A stretch of DNA of 64,000 nucleotides from JBDOQU01 sp039839375 (GCF_039839375.1 NZ_JBDOQU010000002.1:1-64000); one strand, 5' to 3'. Shown: positions 50,664 through 59,216, numbered from the stretch's first letter. Notes: generated by a model from the letters alone, not told the origin. A program made the numbers and translations.

Positions 50664-51809
50664 TTAACGATCCGGCGGCAGGAGCACGCAGTCGCGCGGG
50701 CGGATGCGCAGGGCGACCCTGTCTCCCTCCCGGAAAGGATGCCGGTCGATCGGGTTGATCGCCTGCAGGCGCATGTCGCCGACGCGAACGAAGTACCGGG
50801 CGGAAAGGCCCAGATAATCCACCGTCTCCACCACGCCATCGAGCACCGTGACGCCGCCGTCGGAATCGAACCGTTCGCCGAGCAGCAGCCGTTCGGCGCG
50901 CAGCACCATGCTTACCGCTTCACCCTTCCGGGCGGTGCGGGCGCCGGTTTCGGCGACGACCTCGGCCCCTCCGGGCAGGGTGACCATGGCGACGCCGTCG
51001 GCGATCCCGGCCACCGTCCCCTGGAGAAGGTTGGAATGTCCCAGGAAATCCGCGACGAAGGCGCTGGCGGGCAGGTTGTAGACGGTCTCCGGCGTTCCCT
51101 CCTGCTCGACCACGCCGCTGCGCATGACCACCACCCGGTCCGACATGGCCAGCGCTTCGGACTGGTCGTGCGTGACGAAGATCGTGGTCACGCCCAGTTC
51201 GCGCTGGATGCGCTTCAGCTCGACCCGCATCTCCTCCCGCAGATTGGCGTCGAGCGCGGACAGCGGTTCGTCGAGCAACAGGACATCCGGCTCGAACACG
51301 ATGGCGCGGGCGAGCGCGATGCGCTGCTGCTGACCGCCGGACAGCTGGCTGGGATACCGGTCGCTGACCTGCGGCAGCCGGACGAGATCGAGCGCCTCCT
51401 GAACCTTGCGGCGGGCGGTCGCCTTGTCCGCGCCGCGGTATTTGAGCCCGAACGCGACGTTGTCGAAGACCGTCTTGTGCGGAAACAGGGCGTAGTTCTG
51501 GAACACGATGCCCAGATTCCGCTTGTGGATCGGCAGGGCGTTGACCCGCCTGCCGGCGATCAGGATGTCGCCGTCGCTCGGCTGCTCCAGCCCGGCGATC
51601 ATCCGCAGGGTCGTCGTCTTGCCGCAGCCCGACGGCCCCAGAAGCGTGACGAACGCACCCTGCTCGACCTTCAGCTCGATGCTTTCCACCGCCACGAACG
51701 ATGCGAAGCGCTTGACGACGCCGCGCAGTTCGACGGCATGGGCGCGGTCTCCGGAAGCGATCGCCCCCTCCCCGGTGGGGAGAGGGCGATTCTGGCTGCT
51801 GTCGGCCAT
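50664..51809 (-). CDS. Polyamine-type ABC transporter ATPase (PotA-like)
   Basis: 381 residues. GPSGCGKTT, LSGGQQQRIALARAI, LLLDEPLSALD and a C-terminal TOBE domain (GTVAGIADGVAMVTLPGG onward) define a PotA/FbpC-type ATPase. ATG 51807-51809 overlaps the binding-protein stop by one base. Residues about 7-18 (NRPLPTGEGAIA) are encoded by a REP-like palindrome, giving an unusual low-homology N-terminal tail. Confidence 0.92.
   Translation of the reverse strand: MADSSQNRPLPTGEGAIASGDRAHAVELRGVVKRFASFVAVESIELKVEQGAFVTLLGPSGCGKTTTLRMIAGLEQPSDGDILIAGRRVNALPIHKRNLGIVFQNYALFPHKTVFDNVAFGLKYRGADKATARRKVQEALDLVRLPQVSDRYPSQLSGGQQQRIALARAIVFEPDVLLLDEPLSALDANLREEMRVELKRIQRELGVTTIFVTHDQSEALAMSDRVVVMRSGVVEQEGTPETVYNLPASAFVADFLGHSNLLQGTVAGIADGVAMVTLPGGAEVVAETGARTARKGEAVSMVLRAERLLLGERFDSDGGVTVLDGVVETVDYLGLSARYFVRVGDMRLQAINPIDRHPFREGDRVALRIRPRDCVLLPPDR
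51764..51787. repeat. REP-like palindrome inside the 5' coding region of the PotA-like gene, copy 4
   Basis: CCCCTCCCC and GGGGAGAGGG arms around GGT resemble the core arms of the repeats at 131-153 and 9616-9638, without the GGTTGGGTGAGGGG tail. It lies 22 bases inside the coding region and reads through in frame. Confidence 0.55.
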
Positions 51810-52963
51810 CAGAACCCGCGCTGGACGCGGCTGAATTCGGCCGACCACTCCTGCTGATTGCCGTTCCAGTAGGCAGGCTCGGCGAATGTCAGGTTCTCCA
51901 GCTTGCCGGTCGGATCGAAGGCCGGCATGTTCGGGATCTTGTCCCCCAGATCAACCTTCTGCGGGTCGAGCGACGGCGGGTAGTTCTGCCCCTCCGAAAC
52001 GGCGATCGCGACCTCCGGCTCAAGCATGTAGTTGAGCAGTTCCTCCACCTCGGGCAGCGGACTGCCCTTCAGGACCATCAGGCACTCCTGCCAGGCGAAA
52101 CTGCCCGGCGGATCGTGGTAGCCGATCGGATGCCCTTCCTGCTGAAGCGAGGCGATACGGCCGGACCAGCCCTCGGTCACCCATATCTCGCCTTCGGCGA
52201 GCAGGCTCATGAGTTCGGCACCCGAATTCCAGTATTTCAGCACAAGGTCCCGATGCTGCCGGACGGCGTCCCAGGCCGCCTCGAGATCCTCGATATTGTT
52301 CGGATCCTGGCCCGTCTGGAGGGCGGCGTACCACATGCGGGTGCGCCAATCCGAAAAGCCGCCGATCTTGTCCTTGTATGCGGGGTCGAGCAGGATGCGC
52401 GCACCCTTCTCTTCCATTTCCTCGCGGCTGATCTGCTCGGTATTGTAGGCGAGCCCGGTGGTCCCGTAATCGTAGGGCGCCGCGGACAGTTTGCCGTCGG
52501 TGACCGCCCGGTAAGGCGTCATCATCGCCGGCATGACGAGGGCAAGGTTGGGGATGTTCTCCTCGTTCAGCACCACATCGTAGCCGAGGTCGACGTAGCG
52601 GGCGTAGTCGAAGACGCCGGAGGCGAGGAAGACGTTGAATTCCCCTTCCCTGCCGGCCTTGACCCTGGTCAGGTATTCGTCGCTCGACGCGAAGGTGCCG
52701 TCGATCACCTCGATGCCCGTCGCCGCGGTGTAGGGATCGAAAGCGAATTTGCGGAACGCCTCGGACACCACCCCGCCCCAGCCATCGAACCGCACCGATT
52801 CGACCTCCGCGGCCCGCGCCTGGCGGGTCAGCATCATCATCGGCCCGCCGACCAGCCCGGCGGTGGCGCCGGCCGCGCCGAGAAGACCCAGAAACGTTCG
52901 GCGCTCGATATCGCCGTTGCGGTAGCGGTCGAGCAGCCGTTCAAGCCGTTTGGTCGTATCCAT
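51809..52963 (-). CDS. Polyamine-type ABC transporter substrate-binding protein (PotD/PotF-like)
   Basis: 384 residues. A long N-region with a twin-arginine motif (ERRTFLGLLGAAGATAG) precedes the signal h-region and ARA|A cleavage. Mature features are FDGWGGVVSEAFRKFAF, the EGEFNVFLASGVFDYARY region and the WEAVRQHRDL-like helix, as in spermidine/putrescine receptors. ATG 52961-52963 follows AAGGAGG. Ligand probably a polyamine, acylpolyamine or related amino acid. Confidence 0.9.
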   Translation of the reverse strand: MDTTKRLERLLDRYRNGDIERRTFLGLLGAAGATAGLVGGPMMMLTRQARAAEVESVRFDGWGGVVSEAFRKFAFDPYTAATGIEVIDGTFASSDEYLTRVKAGREGEFNVFLASGVFDYARYVDLGYDVVLNEENIPNLALVMPAMMTPYRAVTDGKLSAAPYDYGTTGLAYNTEQISREEMEEKGARILLDPAYKDKIGGFSDWRTRMWYAALQTGQDPNNIEDLEAAWDAVRQHRDLVLKYWNSGAELMSLLAEGEIWVTEGWSGRIASLQQEGHPIGYHDPPGSFAWQECLMVLKGSPLPEVEELLNYMLEPEVAIAVSEGQNYPPSLDPQKVDLGDKIPNMPAFDPTGKLENLTFAEPAYWNGNQQEWSAEFSRVQRGF

Positions 52964-53013
52964 GGGTAAAAGCCTCCTTGGTTGCGTTCTTGTTGGTTTT
53001 GGTCGATCGGGGT

Positions 53014-53814
53014 TCATGTCCGCCCCCGGGCAAAGCGGCGCGCGAGGATGCCGGCTGCGAGCGGCAGGGCGACGGTGATCACGATCATCACCGTTCCGAG
53101 CGCGTTGATCTCCGGACTGATCGAATTCCGCAGCATGGCGAAGATCTGCGTCGGCACGGTCTCCGTTCCGGCCGATTTCCAGAACAGGGTTGCGGTGACA
53201 TCGTCGAAGCTGATGGTGAAGGCGAACAGCATCCCCGCCAGCACGGCCGGCATGAGCAGGGGCAGCGTCACCTCGAAGAAGGTCTGGAGCCTGTTGGCGC
53301 CCAGCGACAGCGCCGCCTCCTCGAACTCCCGTTTGATGCCCACCAGCCTCGCCTGGACGACCAGCAGCACGAAGGGCAGCGTGATGATGACGTGCCCCAT
53401 CAGCAGGAGAGCGAAGCTTTTCGGCACGGCCAGCCAGCGCAGGAACAGGAGCAGCGCCACCCCCAGCACGACCTCCGGCACCAGGATCGGCGCGATCAAC
53501 GCCGTGGTCACCAGGTTCTTGCCGGGGAAATCGTACCGCACGATCGCCATAGCCGCGGGAATGCCGATCGCCGTCGCGATGATCGAGGTCAGGGCGCCCA
53601 GCACCATCGATGTCTGAAAGGCCCTGACGATCGCGGCGTTCCCGGCCAGCTCGATGAACCAGCGCAGGCTGAAATTCTCGATCGGGAACGAACCGAACCG
53701 GCTTTCCGCGAAGGACAGCAGCACGACCGCCGCGATCGGCACGAACATGAACACGTAGACCAGGAAGGTGATCCCGCGCGTCAGCGTCCAGCCGGACAGG
53801 ATGCGCCCCGTCAT
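53014..53814 (-). CDS. Polyamine-type ABC transporter permease (PotC-like)
   Basis: 266 residues, six membrane helices. FVYVFMFVPIAAVVLLSFAESRFGSFP opens the protein, and the coupling loop EEAALSLGANRLQTFFEVTLPLLMP is intact. It pairs with the PotB-like permease 13 bases upstream. The binding-protein gene follows after 50 bases. Confidence 0.92.
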   Translation of the reverse strand: MTGRILSGWTLTRGITFLVYVFMFVPIAAVVLLSFAESRFGSFPIENFSLRWFIELAGNAAIVRAFQTSMVLGALTSIIATAIGIPAAMAIVRYDFPGKNLVTTALIAPILVPEVVLGVALLLFLRWLAVPKSFALLLMGHVIITLPFVLLVVQARLVGIKREFEEAALSLGANRLQTFFEVTLPLLMPAVLAGMLFAFTISFDDVTATLFWKSAGTETVPTQIFAMLRNSISPEINALGTVMIVITVALPLAAGILARRFARGRT

Positions 53815-53827
53815 CGGAAGTCCCCCG

Positions 53828-54724
53828 TCATCGGAAACTCCGGGCGATCTGCTTCAGCCCGATATAGCGGTTGTAGACCGTGACCAGCGCGCCCAGCAGG
53901 ATCAGCAGCAGGATGGACAGCGCCGACCCCAGCGGCCAGTTCAACTGGATGATCACCGCCTCGTAGATCAGATTGGCGAACATCGCCTGACGCGGGCCGC
54001 CCAGGATCAGCGGCGTGATGTAGGTGCCGGCCGCCAGCACGAAGCAGAGCAGCGATCCGGCCGCCAGCCCCGGCAGGGACAGCGGGAGGGTTACCTCCCG
54101 AAAGGACTGCCACGGCGTGCAGCCGAGCGTCCGCGCCGCCGCCTCCAGATTCCGGTCGATGCCGTCCAGGCTGACATAGACGTTGAGGATCATGAAGGGC
54201 AGCAGATAGTGCGTCAGGCCCAGGATCACCGACGGTTCGTTATAGAGGAACTGCACCGGCTCATCGATCAGGCCCAACCCCAGCAGGCCCGCATTGACCG
54301 CCCCCGACGCGCCCAGGATGTTGATCCAGGACAGGGTGCGGATGATGTAGCTGATCCAGAACGGCAGCATCAGCAGCAGGATCAGGAGCGTCTTGTCGCG
54401 CATCCTGGTCCGGGCGAGGAAATAGGCCGGGAAATACCCTACCACCGCGCAGATCAGCGTCGTCGTCAGCGCGATGCGGAAGGTTTGCAGCAGGATCGCC
54501 CGATAGAACGGGTCGGTCAGCACCTCCCGCCAGTTGTCGAGGTAAAATCCTGCCTGATCCGCGCCCGTCGCGCCTCGCAGCCAGAATGAATAGACCAGGA
54601 TGAATCCCGTCGGCACGACCAGCAGCAGCGCCACCGAAGCCAGCGCCGGCGTCATCATGAGCCAGGGCCGCGCGGTCCCGGTCGTGTTGTCGTCCACCGC
54701 CGTTTCCGCCATTCCCCCCGACAT
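53828..54724 (-). CDS. Polyamine-type ABC transporter permease (PotB-like)
   Basis: 298 residues. First helix MMTPALASVALLLVVPTGFILVYSFW; coupling loop EAAARTLGCTPWQSFREVTLPLSLPG. It is the first gene of the ten-gene operon that runs to 44779, divergent from a LysR gene. ATG 54722-54724; an alternative ATG lies four codons in. Confidence 0.92.
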   Translation of the reverse strand: MSGGMAETAVDDNTTGTARPWLMMTPALASVALLLVVPTGFILVYSFWLRGATGADQAGFYLDNWREVLTDPFYRAILLQTFRIALTTTLICAVVGYFPAYFLARTRMRDKTLLILLLMLPFWISYIIRTLSWINILGASGAVNAGLLGLGLIDEPVQFLYNEPSVILGLTHYLLPFMILNVYVSLDGIDRNLEAAARTLGCTPWQSFREVTLPLSLPGLAAGSLLCFVLAAGTYITPLILGGPRQAMFANLIYEAVIIQLNWPLGSALSILLLILLGALVTVYNRYIGLKQIARSFR

Positions 54725-54819
54725 CCCACCTTCCGCTGCCGGCGCTGATGCACCGGATACTGTTCAGGATTAGGGCGCAGGCCTGGACATTGCGCAAATA
54801 GATATGAAGAATGACGGGT

Positions 54820-54834
54820 ATAGTTTAAAACTAT
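54820..54834 (+). promoter_or_regulatory. Perfect 15-bp palindrome at the LysR start codon
   Basis: ATAGTTT-A-AAACTAT ends in the first two bases of the LysR ATG (54833). It is the clearest symmetry in the divergent potB/LysR gap and could be an autoregulatory LysR site or an overlapping promoter element. If translation starts at ATG 54845 instead, it lies wholly in the leader. Confidence 0.45.
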
Positions 54835-55816
54835 GGGACCGGCGATGCCCGCCATCGGCACATTGGAGCGGATCACCCAGGAGCTTGACTGGAACCTGCT
54901 CCGCACCTTCATGGTGATCGTCCAGGAAGGCGGGATCACCAGGGCGGCGAACCGCCTGCTGCTGCGCCAGCCGACGGTGAGCAACGCGCTGAAGCGCCTG
55001 GAGGGACAGTTGGGCCGTCGGCTGATCCTGCGCGGCCCGGGGCAGTTCCAACTGACCCAGCATGGCGAACTGCTCCACCGCGAATGCGTCGAGATCTACG
55101 GCAACATCTCCCGCCTCGCGGTCGTGCTGCGCGAGGTGAAGGAGGAGATCTCCGGGCATGTCACCATCGCCATGGCCAGCCACGTGACATCGCCGATCTT
55201 CGACGAAGTGCTGGCGGCGTTCCGCGAGGAACATCCGAAAGTGACCTACACGATCGACATCGCGACCAGCGTCGACGTCGTCCAGGCGGTCCTGCAGAAG
55301 ACCAGCACCGCGGGTGTCTGCCTGGTCCATCGGCATAATCCCCGCCTGCGCTACCAGCATATGTACCGGGAACATTTCGGCTTCTTCTGCGGCCCTCGCC
55401 ACCGCTTCTTCGGCCGCGCGGGCGTGACGATGCGCGACCTGCGCAGCGAGCCCCTGGTCTCGTTTAAGACCGACCGGACAACCGATGCGCTGCGTCCGGT
55501 CGCGCTGCTGCGCGCGGCGGAGAATTTCGAGGACCGGATCGTCGGCACATCCAGCCATCTGGAGGAGGTGCGACGGATGATCGTCGCCGGTGTGGGCATC
55601 GGTCCGCTGCCGATCCACGTCGTCGAACGCGATGTTCGCGACGGTCTTCTGTGGCGGCTGCCGCCGTTCGAGAACCCGCCGGCGGTCGACATCTTCCTGG
55701 TCACCAACCCGCTGGTCCATCTGAACCGGGCGGAGCAGCACTTTCTCGACACGCTCATGGCCCGCATCGAGGCGACCCCGCCGTCGGAGCGCGTCTACCC
55801 CCCCGAATTCGCCTGA
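54833..55816 (+). CDS. LysR-family transcriptional regulator
   Basis: 327 residues. The N-terminal helix-turn-helix is FMVIVQEGGITRAANRLLLRQPTVSNALKRLEGQLG, followed by the LysR co-inducer domain. It is divergent from the ten-gene polyamine-type operon, its likely target, and 21 bases upstream of the thioesterase gene, suggesting that the three units form one regulon. ATG 54845 is an alternative start. Confidence 0.88.
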   Translation: MGPAMPAIGTLERITQELDWNLLRTFMVIVQEGGITRAANRLLLRQPTVSNALKRLEGQLGRRLILRGPGQFQLTQHGELLHRECVEIYGNISRLAVVLREVKEEISGHVTIAMASHVTSPIFDEVLAAFREEHPKVTYTIDIATSVDVVQAVLQKTSTAGVCLVHRHNPRLRYQHMYREHFGFFCGPRHRFFGRAGVTMRDLRSEPLVSFKTDRTTDALRPVALLRAAENFEDRIVGTSSHLEEVRRMIVAGVGIGPLPIHVVERDVRDGLLWRLPPFENPPAVDIFLVTNPLVHLNRAEQHFLDTLMARIEATPPSERVYPPEFA

Positions 55817-55837
55817 CCGTCAGAAGAGACCTAAGCC

Positions 55838-56272
55838 ATGCCCAGGCAGGATTTCCGCTTCTCCTTCCCGTTCCGCGTTCGCTATGCGGAGGTGGACCAG
55901 CAGGGCATCGTCTTCAACGCCCATTACCTCACCTACTTCGATACGGCGATCACGGAATATTTCCGCTGGCTGGAGTACGACTATATCGGCCAGCCCGCGC
56001 GCACCGGGACCGACTTCCACGTCGTCCGCTCCCTGATCGAATACGCCTCTCCCATCCGCTTCGACGAGGAGATAGACATCCTCGTCCGCGCCGGCCGTAT
56101 CGGCCGGTCGAGCCTGACTTTACTGCTGGAAATCCACGGCAAGGGCCGCGAGGATCTGCGCGCGACCGGAGAAATCGTCTGGGTCAACGCGGACCAGACG
56201 ACCCGCCGATCGACGCCGATCCCGCCGGACCTGACCGAGCGACTGGCCGCGATGGGGGAGGCATACTTATGA
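55838..56272 (+). CDS. Acyl-CoA thioesterase, 4HBT hotdog family
   Basis: 144 residues, single hotdog domain. The active-site region VRYAEVDQQGIVFNAHYLTYFDTAITEYFRW has the catalytic aspartate of the 4-hydroxybenzoyl-CoA type. It hydrolyses a small acyl-CoA. It follows LysR and probably belongs with the BKACE operon, where it would release the acyl-CoA made by BKACE; thioesterases accompany BKACE in carnitine degradation too. Its end overlaps the convergent vapC by six bases. Confidence 0.88.
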   Translation: MPRQDFRFSFPFRVRYAEVDQQGIVFNAHYLTYFDTAITEYFRWLEYDYIGQPARTGTDFHVVRSLIEYASPIRFDEEIDILVRAGRIGRSSLTLLLEIHGKGREDLRATGEIVWVNADQTTRRSTPIPPDLTERLAAMGEAYL

Positions 56273-56704
56273 ATTGCCGATGATGTGAAGCATCCCCTTT
56301 CCACCCTTCACGGCCCTTGTCGAAAGGCGTCGATCGAAGGTTGCAAGCTTTCCACCGTTTTTCCCAGCAAGCGCCAATAGATAGCTATCCGTAACTTGGG
56401 CTGAGGTCAGCACTTGCGAAACATCAACATAGGCAGAGTCGATCAGGCTTAGACTATCGGACCAGAAGACGTGTCCAGGCAATTCCCGCATCTTGCGAAC
56501 AATGGTCGCGATATCCGCGGTCGAACCTGGCATATTGGGGTATCTGGCATGACCAACAATGCGGATCACGCCATTCTCCGTGATCGGACAGGTGGCCCAC
56601 GAAATCCTTCCGGCCGCTTCGAACCAGTTATGCGCGGCGTCATGGCTTACGTGAGCGGGATCGATCAGGGCGATGAGCACATTGACGTCGAGCAGAAAAG
56701 TCAC
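56267..56704 (-). CDS. vapC: VapC-family PIN-domain toxin
   Basis: 145 residues. The four PIN acidic residues are visible: D6 (FLLDVNVLIAL), E43 (ITENGV), D106 (VTDSYL) and D124 (TFDRRL). It is a ribonuclease toxin that cuts RNA in a Mg-dependent manner. It overlaps the antitoxin gene by ATGA. Base composition around it is clearly lower in GC (about half in a 60-base sample near 56341-56400), unlike the flanks, suggesting acquisition. Confidence 0.88.
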   Translation of the reverse strand: MTFLLDVNVLIALIDPAHVSHDAAHNWFEAAGRISWATCPITENGVIRIVGHARYPNMPGSTADIATIVRKMRELPGHVFWSDSLSLIDSAYVDVSQVLTSAQVTDSYLLALAGKNGGKLATFDRRLSTRAVKGGKGMLHIIGNS

Positions 56705-56928
56705 GGCAATTCGTCACGAAGCGTGTTGACAGTCTCAAGCGTGACCACGGTCGCTTCATCCGATACCGAAATAAGGGGGATGCCGTTTCGTGTAGCCGGC
56801 GCCGACGGGCGTCGCAATGCACGGCGCGCCAGATCGGATACAACTTCTCCCAAACTCTTGCGCTGTTGTTGCGCGATCGCCTTTGCCGCGACCAGAACAT
56901 CATCATCGATTGCCAATGTCGTTCGCAT
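56701..56928 (-). CDS. vapB: VapB-like ribbon-helix-helix antitoxin
   Basis: 75 residues. The N-terminal MRTTLAIDDDVLVAAKAIAQQQRKSLGEVVSDLARRAL is a ribbon-helix-helix DNA-binding segment; the C-terminal tail would wrap the toxin. It neutralises VapC and autoregulates. ATG 56926-56928 is chosen over one four codons upstream because it begins the RHH strand. Confidence 0.85.
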   Translation of the reverse strand: MRTTLAIDDDVLVAAKAIAQQQRKSLGEVVSDLARRALRRPSAPATRNGIPLISVSDEATVVTLETVNTLRDELP

Positions 56929-56964
56929 GACAGCCCTCAAAACGCATCAATCATCACGCATCAT

Positions 56965-56977
56965 ATAATCTGATTAT
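56965..56977 (-). promoter_or_regulatory. VapBC operator/promoter palindrome
   Basis: ATAATC-T-GATTAT, a perfect 13-bp palindrome 37 bases upstream of vapB, within an AT-rich stretch containing TATA-like sequence on the minus strand. This is the expected location for VapBC autoregulation. Confidence 0.5.
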
Positions 56978-57009
56978 GCCGATGCTACAATCGGCGGGCC
57001 GTCGAAATT

Positions 57010-57066
57010 TTCAGGAAGAGACGATACGACCGCGATCGTGACGGCACGGGCCGCTTTGAGAAATAG
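57010..57066 (+). pseudogene. 3' remnant of a GFA-family gene
   Basis: Reading on the plus strand to TAG 57064-57066 gives a C-terminus FRKRRYDRDRDGTGRFEK, nearly the same as the C-terminus of the intact GFA protein at 61394-61786 (LKKRYDRDRDGTGRSEE). The 30 bases 57021-57050 are identical to 61741-61770. No upstream GFA coding sequence remains, so this is a truncated tail, placed at the edge of the low-GC VapBC segment. Confidence 0.75.
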
Positions 57067-57113
57067 CGCCGACGCCAGCGCAGCACGATCGTTCGAAACT
57101 CGCGGGCCTCACT

Positions 57114-57398
57114 TCACATCGTTGAAATGATCATGAGAGAAATGAACGGACTCAAAAACGTCGAGCCGATTCCGGCCAGAAGCATCAGACGCCCGACCAC
57201 CATCCGCGTGTTTTCCGCCAACTGGGTGCTATGGGCGGTATCGTAGTCCTCAAATGTCTCCGCACCGTACTGGTTGCGTCGACCGAACCGCGCACGGTCA
57301 ACGCCTTTCATCATCCGGTAGCCGAGCACGATGGCAAGGATGCCCCCACCAGCGAACAGTGCGATCAATACAATAAAAACCGTCCAATAATAGGTCAT
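57114..57398 (-). CDS. Small hypothetical membrane protein
   Basis: 94 residues. Two predicted membrane helices: residues about 5-28 (WTVFIVLIALFAGGGILAIVLGY) and about 68-90 (VGRLMLLAGIGSTFLSPFISLMII), with a polar charged middle. ATG 57396-57398 follows GGGGAAG; an upstream TTG is less likely. No family recognised. It lies beside a secreted-protein gene on the same strand, but 33 bases away. Confidence 0.6.
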   Translation of the reverse strand: MTYYWTVFIVLIALFAGGGILAIVLGYRMMKGVDRARFGRRNQYGAETFEDYDTAHSTQLAENTRMVVGRLMLLAGIGSTFLSPFISLMIISTM

Positions 57399-57431
57399 CG
57401 GCAATTCTTCCCCTCGATATGCGGCATCGGA

Positions 57432-58127
57432 TCAGGATCGTTCAGGGTCGGGGCATTCAGCCACCCATCCGGTCGGATCGACCGCGAAGGCGCGCCCCCC
57501 GCCGCCGGGATACCGGCCCGCCCGCAACGCCGGCATGTCGGGCACAACGCCGCTGAAATCCGCATCGACCTCATAAGCGGCGTACTCGCGACCGGTCGGC
57601 GCGGCGCGGCTATAGACAGCGACCACAAAGGGCTGACGGCCAGGCAGGGTGGCCAGCATGACCTTTTCTCGACCCATCGACGCACCGGGGTACTGTGGAC
57701 AGCCGAGCGACCGCAGCGCGACGCCACGGCTGCGCAGGGCGTCCGTGACGTTGTACCGGCCCTCCGAGCCCTGCTCCTGCCAATCGAAGCGGATACCGGT
57801 TGCCGTGTGCGAGACGGCGACGCCGGCAGGCATGACCGCCCCCGGTGCGGGCACTTGCGCTTGCGCTCGAGCCGTATCGTCATCGGCAACGCTCATCGCG
57901 AGTATGGTTTCCGCCATCGGCCCCGCCGCCATGGCCCATCCCCATTTGACCTGGCACTCACCTCGCGCCCAGGGCGCCGCAGCGGGCGCACGCTGCACCC
58001 ACTCCTGTTCGCAAGCTTCGAGAAAGGCGGTTTCTGTCTGGATGACCGGAAATGATTCCGTCTGTGCTACCGCGCATCCGGTGCTTGCGATCAATGCCAC
58101 GACCGTGATTAGCGAATACGTCTTCAT
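57432..58127 (-). CDS. Hypothetical secreted protein
   Basis: 231 residues. The N-terminal signal MKTYSLITVVALIASTGCAVAQ could be cleaved by signal peptidase I (AVA|Q) or, via STGC, lipidated at C18. The mature part has several cysteines and a glycine-rich C-terminal region, without a motif I can name. The start is set by the signal peptide; upstream in-frame ATGs would bury it. Function unknown. Confidence 0.55.
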   Translation of the reverse strand: MKTYSLITVVALIASTGCAVAQTESFPVIQTETAFLEACEQEWVQRAPAAAPWARGECQVKWGWAMAAGPMAETILAMSVADDDTARAQAQVPAPGAVMPAGVAVSHTATGIRFDWQEQGSEGRYNVTDALRSRGVALRSLGCPQYPGASMGREKVMLATLPGRQPFVVAVYSRAAPTGREYAAYEVDADFSGVVPDMPALRAGRYPGGGGRAFAVDPTGWVAECPDPERS

Positions 58128-58319
58128 GCCAGAGAATAGACCCATGCCCATGGCAAACCGCATATCCTGAACACAAGGACCGACAGCGCCTTGGCGGGCC
58201 GGCATCTCATGTGGGTACGCTGATCAAATGTCCGGTTCGTCCCTTGTTCAGGGGAGAAAATCAGGTGCGCGGATGGGAGAAGTGCACTGACGAACAGCCG
58301 GCGTTCGCGATCCTCGGCG

Positions 58320-59216
58320 TCAGGGACCGCGATAGCGCAAGGCGTCAACCAGTAGCGAGAATGCCGGCGAGGAATGGCGGCGGCTGGGATAGTAGAGGTG
58401 ATAGCCGGGAAAGGGTCCGCACCAATCCTCCAGCACCCGGATCAGGCGTCCCCCGGCAATGTGCTCCAGCGCGTGGTCTTCCGGCATATAGGCGAGCCCC
58501 AGCCCCGCGAGCGCCGAGTTCAGCCGCAAGGCGATATTGTTGAAGACGAGCTGGCCCTCGACGCGCACCTTCAATTCGCGCCCATCCTTGTCGAACTCCC
58601 ACGGGAACAGGCCGCCATAGGTCGGCAGCCGGATATTGATGCAATTGTGCGGCGTCAGATCCTGCGGCGTCTCGGGTCGGGGACGGTTCGCGAAATAAGC
58701 GGGCGACCCGACGACCGCCATCCGCATCTCCGGCCCGATCCGCACCGAGATCATGTCCCTGGCGACCTGTTCGCCCAGACGAATCCCCGCGTCATAGCCT
58801 TCGGCGACGATGTCGGTCAGGCCATAATCGACGATGACCTCGACCTGGATGTCGGGATAGTCGGGCAGGAACGTCGCCAGCGCCGGCTGGAGCAGGCTGA
58901 TCGCGCAATGCTCGCCCGCGGTGATGCGGATCGTCCCCGCCGGCTTCTCGCGCAGGGCGCTCAGCGCGGCGATTTCCTGTTCGATCTCCTCGAACCGCGG
59001 CGCGACCGACCGTAACAGGCGCTCGCCCGCCTCGGTCGGCGCGACGCTGCGCGTGTTGCGCGTGAGCAGCCGCAGCCCCAGCCGCGCCTCCAGCCCCTTG
59101 ATGGTCTGGCTGAGCGCCGACTGCGAGACGCCCAGCTTCGCCGCCGCCCTGGTGAAGCTTCGTTCCCTTGCGACCACAGCGAAGGCAGCGAGATTGTTGA
59201 AGTTCTCGCTCGACAT
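58320..59216 (-). CDS. LysR-family transcriptional regulator
   Basis: 298 residues. HTH FAVVARERSFTRAAAKLGVSQSALSQTIKGLEARLG, then the substrate domain with DAGIRLGEQVARDMISVRIG. It is of the same subgroup as the LysR at 23987-24877 (both have DAG-VRLGE-like segments and similar tails). It is divergent from the Tat-flavodoxin/aldo-keto reductase/cupin operon, which it probably controls. Confidence 0.9.
   Translation of the reverse strand: MSSENFNNLAAFAVVARERSFTRAAAKLGVSQSALSQTIKGLEARLGLRLLTRNTRSVAPTEAGERLLRSVAPRFEEIEQEIAALSALREKPAGTIRITAGEHCAISLLQPALATFLPDYPDIQVEVIVDYGLTDIVAEGYDAGIRLGEQVARDMISVRIGPEMRMAVVGSPAYFANRPRPETPQDLTPHNCINIRLPTYGGLFPWEFDKDGRELKVRVEGQLVFNNIALRLNSALAGLGLAYMPEDHALEHIAGGRLIRVLEDWCGPFPGYHLYYPSRRHSSPAFSLLVDALRYRGP

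Noticed and set aside
56701..56940. vapB start at the upstream ATG (56940)
   Set aside because: It adds four residues before the ribbon-helix-helix strand. ATG 56928 gives the usual antitoxin N-terminus.
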